10,766 nt of DNA from Acidovorax_G sp046289925 (GTDB lineage: Bacteria > Pseudomonadota > Gammaproteobacteria > Burkholderiales > Burkholderiaceae_C): positions 1 to 10,766 of the forward strand of contig JBKBUN010000108.1 in NCBI GenBank assembly GCA_046289925.1. Reading direction: 5' to 3'. Each line of letters begins with the position of its first letter. Position 1 is the stretch's first letter. This document shows, piece by piece, positions 1 through 6,381 of this stretch. Below the pieces are notes generated by a model. It did no database searches and was not told the origin of the DNA. It worked only from the letters and a program-made list of their open reading frames with translations. A program made the position numbers and the translations under genes.

Positions 1-120
1 CGCCGTGTTTGCAGCCCCATAGCGGGGCTATGGGGCCCCAAGACGGTGACAAATGGACCGCTGCGGCCCCTTTGCCATGTGCATGCAGCCGACGATTCCC
101 AAGTCCGGCAGGCTCCTAGG
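1..120 (+). repeat. MITE-like inverted-repeat element, copy 1 (left end outside window)
   Basis: This stretch shares blocks with two other places in the window. The segment from base 1 through the CAAGACGGTG at 39-48 matches 8684-8730, and the right end (about 85-120) matches 7135-7168. Bases 98-120 are the right terminal inverted repeat, the reverse complement of the left ends seen at 7061 and 8621. A perfect 10-bp stem with a GGG loop lies at 14-36 (GCCCCATAGC / GCTATGGGGC). No open frame here looks like a protein, and no transposase is present, so a non-autonomous element moved by an enzyme encoded elsewhere is the simplest reading. An open frame in phase with the downstream stress-protein gene runs back through the element to 53, but it is not a credible coding extension. 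Confidence 0.75.
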
Positions 121-238
121 GTCACCGTATGATCGCGCCGAAGCTTGGCATCGCGGCACCGCCGAAAAGCATGACCCAAGTCAAGACCGCAGGCCGCAGC
201 GCCGTGTAGCCTGCGCCATCACAACCTGGAGAACACGC

Positions 239-661
239 ATGAACATCCTGCTCGCCGTGGACGGCAGTGCCTACACCAAGAAAATGCTGGCCTATCTGGC
301 CACCCACGAAGAACTGCTCGGTGCCAAGCACGACTACACCGTCGTGACGGTGCAATCGCCCCTTCCCGCCCGCGCGCGGTCGGCCCTGGGCAAAGAGATG
401 GTCGAGAAGTACTACGCCGACGAGTCCGAAAAAATCGTCGCGCCCGTGTGCAAGTTCCTGGCCCGCCATGGCGTGGACGCCAAGCGCATCGTCAAGGTCG
501 GGCCGGTGGCCGAGACCATTGCCAAGGTCGCTGAAAGCGGCAAGTTCGACCTGCTGGTGATGGGCTCGCATGGCCATGGCGCGCTGGCCTCTTTGGTGAT
601 GGGCTCGGTGACCACGCAAGTGCTGGCCCACAGCAAGGTGCCCGTGCTGCTGGTGCGCTGA
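239..661 (+). CDS. Universal stress protein, UspA family
   Basis: This is a 140-residue cytoplasmic protein made of a single Usp domain, the usual length for small UspA-type proteins. It begins MNILLAVDGS, with the conserved Asp8 after the first beta strand. It ends with the nucleotide-binding signature G-2x-G-9x-G-S (Gly109, Gly112, Gly122, Ser123), so it probably binds ATP, as the UspFG/MJ0577-like branch does. Usp proteins support survival under starvation, oxidative or respiratory stress; the specific role here cannot be read from sequence. The ATG at 239 is chosen because GGAG lies seven bases upstream (228-231) and the family starts at this strand. The in-frame ATG at 53 would add 62 residues encoded partly by the repeat element. 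The gene is monocistronic, closed by the hairpin terminator just after its stop. Confidence 0.93.
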   Translation: MNILLAVDGSAYTKKMLAYLATHEELLGAKHDYTVVTVQSPLPARARSALGKEMVEKYYADESEKIVAPVCKFLARHGVDAKRIVKVGPVAETIAKVAESGKFDLLVMGSHGHGALASLVMGSVTTQVLAHSKVPVLLVR

Positions 662-668
662 CCCCGCA

Positions 669-699
669 AGCCCCGCCGGTTTGCCCGCGGGGCTTTTTT
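669..699 (+). terminator. Rho-independent terminator of the usp gene
   Basis: A perfect 8-bp stem, AGCCCCGC (669-676) and GCGGGGCT (687-694), encloses a 10-base loop and runs into six T residues (694-699). It starts eight bases after the usp stop codon and separates usp from the fasciclin operon promoter. Confidence 0.9.
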
Positions 700-711
700 G
701 CATCCATTTGC

Positions 712-769
712 AACCAAACGGTCACGATATAACCAATTGGTTTACACGACGACCAAACGGTTATATATT
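712..769 (+). promoter_or_regulatory. Promoter with three phased operator-like sites upstream of the fasciclin operon
   Basis: A sigma-70-like promoter is visible: TTTACA at 741-746, a 17-base spacer and TATATT at 764-769. Overlaid on it are three related 10-bp sites: ACCAAACGGT at 713-722, ACCAATTGGT at 732-741 and ACCAAACGGT at 752-761. Their starts are 19 and 20 bases apart, about two helical turns. The middle site extends to a perfect 12-bp palindrome, AACCAATTGGTT (731-742), touching the -35. The third lies between -35 and -10. That placement is typical of a repressor acting by occlusion, and dyads of this type are common for TetR-family proteins. The TetR gene at 2395-3009, convergent with the operon, is the nearest candidate; the pairing is inference. 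Confidence 0.7.
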
Positions 770-824
770 CCGCCCGACGCCCATCCTGGCGTGGATTTGC
801 AAACCGATGCAAAGGAAGCTGACC

Positions 825-1280
825 ATGAAAAAGACCTTGATCGCACTGGCCCTGACAGCAGGCACCGCAATGAGCGCTCTGGCGCAGGACATCGTGGACA
901 CGGCTGTGAAGGCCGGCAACTTCAAGACTCTGGTGGCCGCCGTGCAGGCCGCCGGTCTGGTGGACACGCTCAAGGGCCCAGGCTCGTTCACCGTATTCGC
1001 CCCCAGCGACGAAGCGTTCGCCAAGATTCCCAAGGCCAAGCTCGACAGTCTGCTGGCGGACAAGGCAGCACTGACCAAGGTGCTGACCTATCACGTAGTG
1101 CCGGGCAAGGTGATGGCTGCCGACGTCAAGGCCGGCAAGGTCAAGACGGTGCAGGGCCAGGAAATCACCGTCAGCACCACCGGCGGCGTGAAGGTGGACC
1201 AGTCGAAGGTCGTCGCAACCGATGTGGCGGCCAGCAATGGCGTGATCCATGTGATCGACACCGTGCTGATGCCCCAGTAA
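825..1280 (+). CDS. Exported single-domain fasciclin (FAS1) protein
   Basis: This 151-residue protein has a Sec signal peptide (MKKTLIALAL..., cleavage likely after Ala20 in SALA|QD) followed by one FAS1 domain of about 130 residues. The family landmarks are present: the H1-type FTVFAPSDEAF at 55-65, the conserved Tyr89-His90 in TYHVVPGK, and the C-terminal NGVIHVIDTVLMP at 138-150. FAS1 proteins act in adhesion and surface or matrix interactions. Small bacterial members of the MPT70/secreted-fasciclin type are periplasmic or extracellular, with no known enzymatic activity. The start at 825 is set by AAAGGAAG (811-818), seven bases upstream; the reading frame is open further upstream, through the promoter. 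The second gene follows after 28 bases with its own ribosome site, so the two form an operon under the operator-rich promoter at 712-769. Confidence 0.92.
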   Translation: MKKTLIALALTAGTAMSALAQDIVDTAVKAGNFKTLVAAVQAAGLVDTLKGPGSFTVFAPSDEAFAKIPKAKLDSLLADKAALTKVLTYHVVPGKVMAADVKAGKVKTVQGQEITVSTTGGVKVDQSKVVATDVAASNGVIHVIDTVLMPQ

Positions 1281-1308
1281 TGCACCCGCCGTGACGGAGG
1301 AGCAGCCC

Positions 1309-2265
1309 ATGAACACCCTGAACACCCCTTCCCTGGCCCGTCGCCGTGTGCTGATGGGCGCGGCCGCGGGTCTGGCCATCCCCCTGCTGCAAGCCTGCGG
1401 CGGCGGTGACGACGAGCCCGCAGTGCAGCGCAATGTGGTCGAGTTGGCCCAGGCCACGCCCGAGTTGAGCATCCTGGTCGAAGCCGTCGTGGCGGCCGGT
1501 CTGGCCGACACGCTGCGCAGCAACACCGTGACGGTGTTCGCGCCGACCAACGCTGCGTTCGCCGCGCTGCTGGCCGAACTGGGCATCACCAAGGAAGCGC
1601 TATTGGCCAACCAACCGCTGCTGACCGCCGTGCTGACCTACCACGTGCTCGGCACCCGGGTGGTCCGCGCTGATGTGCCTCTGGGCAAGGCCATTACGCC
1701 CTTGGGTGGCGGCTTCTTCAAGGTGGAATCGTCGGGGGGCCTGAAGATCACCGATGGCCGCAACCGCGTGAGCACCATTACCACCACGGACCTCGCCGCC
1801 ACCAACGGCGTGGTGCACCTCATTGACCGCGTGATCCTGCCGGCCAACCGCGACATTGTGGACACGGCTCAGGCACTGCCCGAGTTCAGCATCCTCGTGG
1901 AAGCGGTGGTGGCAGCAGGACTGGTGGACACGCTCAAGGGTACGGGCCCGTTCACGGTGTTCGCTCCGACCAACACGGCTTTTGCCGCACTGCTGACCGA
2001 ATTGGGCACCACCAAAGACGCCCTGCTGGCCGACAAGGCGCTGCTGACCAAGGTGCTGACCTACCACGTGGTGGGTGCGCGCGTGCTCAAGGGCGATGTG
2101 CCCGTGGCCACGCCCATTGCCACGGTGCAGGGGCAGACCTTCACGGTCAACGGCAACCTACAGATCACCGATCGCAACGGCCGCACGAGCCAGATCACGG
2201 CGACCGACGTGTTCACGCGCAACGGCGTGATCCACGTGATCGACCGCGTGATCCTGCCCACCTGA
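1309..2265 (+). CDS. Tat-type lipoprotein with two fasciclin (FAS1) domains
   Basis: This 318-residue protein starts with a twin-arginine-like leader (ARRRVLMG at 10-17, then a hydrophobic stretch). The leader ends in the lipobox-like LQAC, so Cys30 is the probable lipidated residue and the mature protein would be membrane-anchored in the periplasm. Two complete FAS1 domains follow, about residues 42-178 and 181-318. Each has the TVFAPTNxAFAALL block (75-88; 216-229), Tyr-His (111-112; 252-253) and an NGV-h-HxIDRVILP ending (166-178; 305-317). The ATG at 1309 follows GGAGGAG (1297-1303); an in-frame GTG at 1291 lies upstream of that ribosome site and is rejected. Domain 2 also shares stretches with the protein encoded just upstream (DIVDTA, LVDTLKG, LADKALLTKVLTYHVV), indicating local duplication. 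The two products probably act together at the cell surface; the ligand is unknown. Confidence 0.9.
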   Translation: MNTLNTPSLARRRVLMGAAAGLAIPLLQACGGGDDEPAVQRNVVELAQATPELSILVEAVVAAGLADTLRSNTVTVFAPTNAAFAALLAELGITKEALLANQPLLTAVLTYHVLGTRVVRADVPLGKAITPLGGGFFKVESSGGLKITDGRNRVSTITTTDLAATNGVVHLIDRVILPANRDIVDTAQALPEFSILVEAVVAAGLVDTLKGTGPFTVFAPTNTAFAALLTELGTTKDALLADKALLTKVLTYHVVGARVLKGDVPVATPIATVQGQTFTVNGNLQITDRNGRTSQITATDVFTRNGVIHVIDRVILPT

Positions 2266-2307
2266 TTGCCAACCTGATCGCCCGGTGCCGCGCCGCAAGG
2301 CGCTTGC

Positions 2308-2337
2308 AAAAAAGCCCGGCACTGCCGGGCTTTTTTT
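2308..2337. terminator. Bidirectional Rho-independent terminator
   Basis: The stem GCCCGGC (2314-2320) / GCCGGGC (2324-2330) has a three-base loop and is flanked by six A residues on the left and seven T residues on the right. It can therefore terminate transcripts on both strands. It sits 42 bases after the fasciclin operon stop and 57 bases beyond the stop of the convergent TetR gene. Confidence 0.92.
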
Positions 2338-2394
2338 AGGGGTGCAGCACACAGACCACGGCGTATGGATGCGAAGGGGCTGCGTGCCGAGCAC

Positions 2395-3009
2395 TCAACG
2401 GGCGCGCAGGCCGTCAAAACAGGTTTGCTGTACCAGTTCCACGATCTGCTCGGGCGTGAACTGACCGCTTTCCTTGAGGAAACTCACCACCGGATCGCAG
2501 GCGCGTGCGTACAAGGTGTACAGCACCACCAGCGGCGGCAATGTGGGATTGATCAGGCCCTGGGCCTGGGCTTCGGTGATCCATTCGCCAATCTGGTCGC
2601 TCACCACGAGCAAGCCGTTGAGGTATTCCTTGTTGGCCATGAGCACCTCGCGCAGCGTGGAGTTGCGGCTGGGCAGCAGCGGCATCTCGTTGGCCAATAG
2701 GCGCTCGATCGACCAGCGCACCAGCGCCCGCAGCTTTTCCAGCGGGGGCTGCTCGGTCGGCAGCGTGGCCACGTAGTCGCGCACGCGGCCTAGGATCTGT
2801 ACCATGGCGGCGCTGCACAGTTCTTCCTTGCTGCAAAAGTGCTTGTAAAGGCTGGCCTTGGCAATGCCCACCGCTGCGGCGACATCGTCCATGGTCATGG
2901 CGTCGAAGGCTTTCTCGCCCAGCAGACGACAAGCGGCCTGCAGGATCGCGTCCTCGCGCGCCAGATGCATCTGCTCCTTGAAGGAAACTTTGGGGGTGGG
3001 CGTAGACAT
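2395..3009 (-). CDS. TetR/AcrR-family transcriptional regulator
   Basis: This 204-residue cytoplasmic DNA-binding repressor (210 residues if the ATG at 3027 is used) has the typical TetR layout. An N-terminal helix-turn-helix domain includes MTMDDVAAAVGIAKASLYKHF followed by SKEEL (about residues 38-64), and a roughly 130-residue ligand/dimerisation domain has no recognisable specificity. The start at 3009 is preferred because AGGA lies eight bases upstream on the coding strand, whereas the ATG at 3027 has only a GGA directly against it. The gene is convergent with the fasciclin operon and shares its terminator. The operator-like sites at 712-769 are TetR-style dyads, so it may repress that operon; this is unproven. 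An AACCGGT sequence about 40 bases upstream of its own start could be an autoregulatory site but differs from the ACCAAACGGT sites. Confidence 0.88.
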   Translation of the reverse strand: MSTPTPKVSFKEQMHLAREDAILQAACRLLGEKAFDAMTMDDVAAAVGIAKASLYKHFCSKEELCSAAMVQILGRVRDYVATLPTEQPPLEKLRALVRWSIERLLANEMPLLPSRNSTLREVLMANKEYLNGLLVVSDQIGEWITEAQAQGLINPTLPPLVVLYTLYARACDPVVSFLKESGQFTPEQIVELVQQTCFDGLRAR

Positions 3010-3048
3010 ACCCTCTATCCTATACATTCCAGTAAAAAAATAAATGGA

Positions 3049-3071
3049 CCGGTTGCTCTACAACTGAGCAG
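3049..3071 (-). other. tRNA D-arm-like sequence upstream of the TetR gene
   Basis: On the minus strand this reads CTGCTCAGTTGTAGAGCAACC. It matches the bacterial tRNA D-arm consensus GCTCAGTTGGTAGAGCA except for one missing G in the loop, and the D-stem GCTC/GAGC is intact. No acceptor stem, anticodon stem or TPsiC arm flanks it, so it is not a functional tRNA. It could be a remnant of a tRNA gene (for example an integration scar) or chance, and it lies in the 5' region of the TetR gene. Confidence 0.3.
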
Positions 3072-3147
3072 TTCATTTCGTAACCCTGCTTGGAGAGCCT
3101 GTTCCGTGCGCCGAACCGCGCCCAGGCCCGGGGCGAGGTCAGGCCCC

Positions 3148-4062
3148 TCAGGCTTGCACCAGGGTCTGGGCTGCGGTGCTGGTCAGGGCGGAGGTGAGCG
3201 CGTCCAGAAGCTCCGACTCCAGGTTCCAGCAGTGCCAGTAGAGCTGGATGGGCAAGGCACAGCCCGGTGCCAGGTCGACAAAACTGCCGTCTGCAATCGG
3301 GCCGCGTGCCAGCAGTTCGGGCACCACGCCCACGGCCCAGCCCGCGGCCACAGCCCGCATCTGCGCTTCGGTGCTGGGCACGAACAAGTGGTGCAGCGCC
3401 ACCCGCTTGAGCCCGAAGGCCCGGGCCACGAACTCCGCAGCCATGTCGTCCTTGCGGTTGAACGACAGAAAGGACACGTCGCGAAAGTTGTGCGGGGTCA
3501 GTCCCTGCGGCAGATGCCGCGCCGCAAACTCGGCCGACGCCACCGCCACGTAGTGCATCGCCCCCAGCGGCACCATGCGGCAGCCGCGCAGCGCCTGCTT
3601 GAGCGTAGTGACGCAGCCCAGCACCTGGCCCGAGCGCAGCCACTCCTGGGTGAAGTCCTGGTCGTCTACGATGATTTCGAGCGGCAGGCGTTCACGCACC
3701 AGATCATGCAACGCGCCCATGGCCCAGGTGGCAATGCTGTCGGCGTTGATGGCAATCGAGATGCGCTCGTCCTCGCGCGAGCCGCCGGGCGCGCTGGGGG
3801 CCAGTTCCTGCAGGTCGCGCTCCAGATCGGCACGCAGCAGGCGCAACTGCTTGGTGTGCTTGAGCAGCAACTGCCCGGCCGATGTGGGCCGCAGCGGGCG
3901 GCTGCGCACGATGAGCACCGAGCCCACCTGCGCCTCCAACGCGCGCAGGCGCTGCGACACAGCCGACTGGGTTACGTTCAGGCGCTGGGCGGCGCGCTCA
4001 AAGCCGCCCTCCTCGACGATGGCCGCCAGGCATTCCAAGGCTGCAGGATCGTAGGTGCTCAT
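3148..4062 (-). CDS. argP: LysR-family regulator ArgP (IciA/LysG type)
   Basis: This 304-residue LysR protein has a winged helix-turn-helix domain at about 5-62 (FERAAQRLNVTQSAVSQRLR at 21-40) and a two-lobed effector domain. Features typical of ArgP are clear: the ARGP-like leader helix with GGFERAAQRL, ...VRSRPLRPTSAGQ at 52-64, the INADSIATW block at 105-113 and the C-terminal LYWHCWNLES at 274-283. In Escherichia coli ArgP responds to lysine and arginine and activates argO and lysine-biosynthesis genes. The start at 4062 is chosen because GGAG lies eight bases upstream; an in-frame ATG 45 bases further out would add 15 residues the family lacks. No LysE/ArgO exporter gene is adjacent. Instead the gene is divergent from dadA, with 133 bases between start codons, so D-amino-acid or basic-amino-acid catabolism is a likely target. 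Assignment to ArgP is firm; its regulon here is inference. Confidence 0.87.
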   Translation of the reverse strand: MSTYDPAALECLAAIVEEGGFERAAQRLNVTQSAVSQRLRALEAQVGSVLIVRSRPLRPTSAGQLLLKHTKQLRLLRADLERDLQELAPSAPGGSREDERISIAINADSIATWAMGALHDLVRERLPLEIIVDDQDFTQEWLRSGQVLGCVTTLKQALRGCRMVPLGAMHYVAVASAEFAARHLPQGLTPHNFRDVSFLSFNRKDDMAAEFVARAFGLKRVALHHLFVPSTEAQMRAVAAGWAVGVVPELLARGPIADGSFVDLAPGCALPIQLYWHCWNLESELLDALTSALTSTAAQTLVQA

Positions 4063-4118
4063 GGACAAGTCTCCATCAGAACAGGCCCGCAGCGTAGCCC
4101 CATCCACAGGCTCAGCGC

Positions 4119-4133
4119 ATTAGTCGACCTGAT
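4119..4133. promoter_or_regulatory. Candidate LysR-type (T-N11-A) box between argP and dadA
   Basis: ATTAGTCGACCTGAT fits a T-N11-A LysR recognition pattern with partial dyad symmetry (AT-AG...CT-AT). It lies 63 bases ahead of the dadA start. A possible -10, TTTAAT at 4148-4153, follows with only a weak -35 (TCGACC), as expected for an activated promoter. The site also lies upstream of argP, allowing autoregulation. It was recognised by pattern only. Confidence 0.35.
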
Positions 4134-4195
4134 GTTTTTTGAAGAAGTTTAATTTTGCTTTTGCACTGACGCAATGTCGGAGAGACTTCGGCCCC

Positions 4196-5533
4196 ATGAA
4201 AATCATCGTTTTGGGCGCCGGCATCATCGGCATCAGCACGGCTTGGCATCTGCTGGCGCGCGGGCATGACGTGGTCGTCGTGGACCGCCAGCCCGATGCT
4301 GCGCTCGAGACCAGTTTTGCGAACGCAGGCCAGATTTCCGTCAGCTACTGCGAGCCCTGGGCCAATCGCGAAGCCCCGCTCAAGGCGCTCAAGTGGATGT
4401 TCGACCACGAAGCCCCGCTGCTGTTTCGCCCGCAGCTCGACTGGCAGCAATGGCGCTGGGGCTTGAAGTTCCTGTCGCAGTGCAACGACAAGGCCTTCGA
4501 GCGCAACGTACAGCAGATCGTGGCGCTGGGCGCTTACAGCCACGCGGCGCTCAAGGAGTTGGTGGCCAGCACCGGCATCGAATACCACCGGCTCGAACGT
4601 GGCATCGCACATTTCTACACCGACCAGAAGTCGTTTGACGACGCAGGCCATGCGGTGGAGGTGATGCGCAAATACGGCGTGCAGCGCCGCCTGGTGAGCC
4701 GCGAAGAGTTGCTGCAAATCGAGCCGGCCTTCCGCGCCTATGGCGACCGCATCACCGGCGGCACCTACACCAGCACCGACGAAAGCGGCGATGCGCGGGT
4801 GTTCACCCAGGCGCTGGCACGCCTGTGTGCGCAACGCGGGGCGCAGTTCCTGTACAGCCACGACGTGCTGCGCCTCAACAAAATCGGCGATGCTATTGAT
4901 TCTGTAGCACTGCTTCCAAGAGAATCAAGCACAACAGGCCGAAAAGACTTCATCCTCAAAGGCGACGCTTTCGTGGTGGCCTGCGGCTCGTACACCGCAC
5001 CGCTGCTGCGCACCGTGGGGGTGGACCTGCCCATCTACCCTGGCAAGGGCTACAGCGCAACGTTCCCGCTGCTCAAGCCCGAGGCGGCGCCGTTGGTCTC
5101 GACGATCGACGACGGCCGCAAAATCGCCATGAGCCGCCTGGGCAACGTGCTGCGCGTGGCAGGCACTATCGAGCTGGGCGGCTTTGACCTGTCGCTGGAC
5201 AGCCCCGTGGCCCGCGCCCGCTGCCACATGCTGTCGCGCCGCATCGAAGAAATCCTGCCTGGCGTGTGCGACACCCGCACGCCCGAGCAAGGCGGCAACC
5301 CGCAGTACTGGACGGGGCTGCGCCCGGCCACGCCCACCAACATCCCGTTCATTGGCCGCACCCGCGTGGGCAAGCTCTGGGTCAATGCCGGCCACGGCAC
5401 GCTGGGCTGGACGCATGGCGCAGGCTCCGGCAAGGCGCTGGCTGAACTCATCAGCGGCCAAACCCCGGCCATGGACTTCGGCTTTCTGGGCATGACGCGC
5501 AAGGCGCACCCCGTGGCCGCGCTCGCAGCCTGA
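4196..5533 (+). CDS. dadA: D-amino-acid dehydrogenase (FAD-dependent, small-subunit type)
   Basis: This 445-residue flavoenzyme of the DAO/DadA family oxidatively deaminates D-amino acids (classically D-alanine) to 2-oxo acids and passes electrons to the respiratory chain at the inner membrane. The N-terminal Rossmann motif GAGIIG (7-12) and Asp30 bind FAD. DadA hallmarks follow: ETSFANAGQIS (38-48), LKALKWMF, YPGKGYS, YWTGLRP (about 371-377) and NAGHGTLGWTHGAGSG (from 397). The ATG at 4196 follows GGAGAG (4179-4184); an in-frame ATG at 4139 adds residues unlike the family and is rejected. Compared with E. coli DadA as I recall it, this protein carries about ten extra residues around 233-252 (AIDSVALLPRESSTTGRKDF). 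They are encoded by an AT-richer patch resembling a dispersed repeat (4892-4932). The gene is divergent from argP, which probably regulates it. Its TGA directly abuts the stop of the convergent membrane-protein gene. Confidence 0.93.
   Translation: MKIIVLGAGIIGISTAWHLLARGHDVVVVDRQPDAALETSFANAGQISVSYCEPWANREAPLKALKWMFDHEAPLLFRPQLDWQQWRWGLKFLSQCNDKAFERNVQQIVALGAYSHAALKELVASTGIEYHRLERGIAHFYTDQKSFDDAGHAVEVMRKYGVQRRLVSREELLQIEPAFRAYGDRITGGTYTSTDESGDARVFTQALARLCAQRGAQFLYSHDVLRLNKIGDAIDSVALLPRESSTTGRKDFILKGDAFVVACGSYTAPLLRTVGVDLPIYPGKGYSATFPLLKPEAAPLVSTIDDGRKIAMSRLGNVLRVAGTIELGGFDLSLDSPVARARCHMLSRRIEEILPGVCDTRTPEQGGNPQYWTGLRPATPTNIPFIGRTRVGKLWVNAGHGTLGWTHGAGSGKALAELISGQTPAMDFGFLGMTRKAHPVAALAA
4892..4932 (+). 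repeat. Diverged dispersed-repeat copy inserted in frame within dadA
   Basis: This 41-base stretch resembles the reverse complement of 9437-9477, which is also 41 bases. The first ten bases (GCTATTGATT) and last eight (TCAAGCAC) are identical, and the TAGC and TGCTT blocks occur between them in the same order. It is visibly richer in A/T than the surrounding gene and falls where DadA has extra residues relative to its family. The frame is kept. Confidence 0.55.
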
Positions 5534-6277
5534 TCAGACGCCGCGCAAAAACGGCGCGCGGTAGGGCAGCGGCACCTCCAGCGGCGGGGCGGGCCACACA
5601 CCGGCCAGCGCCAGCACCAGCAGCACGCCCAGCCACACCCCTGCCACACTGCACAGCCCCAGCGCCCAGCGGGCGCGGGCGGGCACCCCATTCCAGTACA
5701 GCGCACAACCGATGTGCAGGCCCAGCGCCGCAACGGCCAGTGCGTAGTACGGCGCAAAGAACCCGCTCCACAGCGGCACATGCAGTCCGGCGGCGGCAAA
5801 GTACCAGTTGGTGTCCAGCCCCTGCACGCGCGCCTGCAGCACCGCGCTCACGTGCACCAGCAGGAACAGCGCCAAATACCCACCCGACAGCGCCTGCAGC
5901 CAGGCCACCGCACCGCGGCGCTGCGCACGGCCGCGCCACAGCAGCGCGGCCCCGCTGCCCACCTGGAACAGCGCGCTGGCCAGCAGAAGCGACTCGGCCA
6001 CGGGGTGGCGGTACACCCGCCGCAACACATCCAGCACCGCCTGGTGTACGGCAGGCCCCGCCAGCGCCGACAGGTGCGCCACCACATGCACCAGCGCGAA
6101 AGCGCCAATGACCATCGCACTGGCACGGTGCCAAGGCCGCAGCGCCCCACCCTGGCGCAAGTGCCGTGCTGCGCCCCAGGCCAGTGCAGCGGCCAGCAAC
6201 GCAGCCAGGCCCAACGGACCGAGCGGAACGAACACAGCACCGCCCGAGGCGACGGGCAGCAGGGCAGCAGCAGACAT
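5534..6277 (-). CDS. Six-helix membrane protein, possibly SdhC/FrdC-like cytochrome b
   Basis: This 247-residue integral membrane protein has hydrophobic segments at about 15-37, 52-73, 93-114, 127-148, 169-194 and 203-227. Histidines sit in or at the edges of these helices: HR at 50-51, His64 and His68 in the second, His142 in SGGYLALFLLVHV, and His188 in GLHIGCALYW. The SG...FLLVHV pattern and the HR before a helix recall the haem-binding membrane subunits of succinate dehydrogenase and fumarate reductase. It could therefore be a b-type cytochrome passing electrons to or from quinone, but no flavoprotein or iron-sulfur subunit gene is adjacent. The start at 6277 has AGGAG nine bases upstream. 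It is convergent with dadA with no gap and divergent from a TetR gene 104 bases away, which may control it. The cytochrome assignment is tentative; a membrane protein is certain. Confidence 0.72.
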   Translation of the reverse strand: MSAAALLPVASGGAVFVPLGPLGLAALLAAALAWGAARHLRQGGALRPWHRASAMVIGAFALVHVVAHLSALAGPAVHQAVLDVLRRVYRHPVAESLLLASALFQVGSGAALLWRGRAQRRGAVAWLQALSGGYLALFLLVHVSAVLQARVQGLDTNWYFAAAGLHVPLWSGFFAPYYALAVAALGLHIGCALYWNGVPARARWALGLCSVAGVWLGVLLVLALAGVWPAPPLEVPLPYRAPFLRGV

Positions 6278-6381
6278 GGCGCAAGACTCCTGAAGACGGA
6301 TGGTGCAAAACGACCACCGGGCGCAGAATAAGCCGCGGCCCGCACATCGGCTACTCGCTTTGCGCTCAGGTTGTGACCCCC

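Noticed and set aside
53..238. Upstream extension of the stress-protein frame to an ATG at 53
   Set aside because: It runs through the repeat element, has no family similarity, and the ATG at 239 has a well-spaced ribosome site.
492..1610. Minus-strand open frame of 372 codons across usp and the fasciclin genes
   Set aside because: It is a shadow of three real genes, a promoter and a terminator, with no recognisable domain.
3090..3125. GAGCCTGTT...GCGCCGAA, resembling the left end of the repeat element
   Set aside because: Only short blocks match and the spacing is wrong; it is too weak to call a fourth copy.
3120..3147. GGGGC/GCCCC inverted repeat after the argP stop as a terminator
   Set aside because: The stem is only five pairs in very GC-rich sequence and has no T run.
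6278..6381. Operators and promoters between the membrane gene and the second TetR gene
   Set aside because: Only a GCCGCGGC palindrome and weak -10-like hexamers are seen; none is distinctive enough to annotate.
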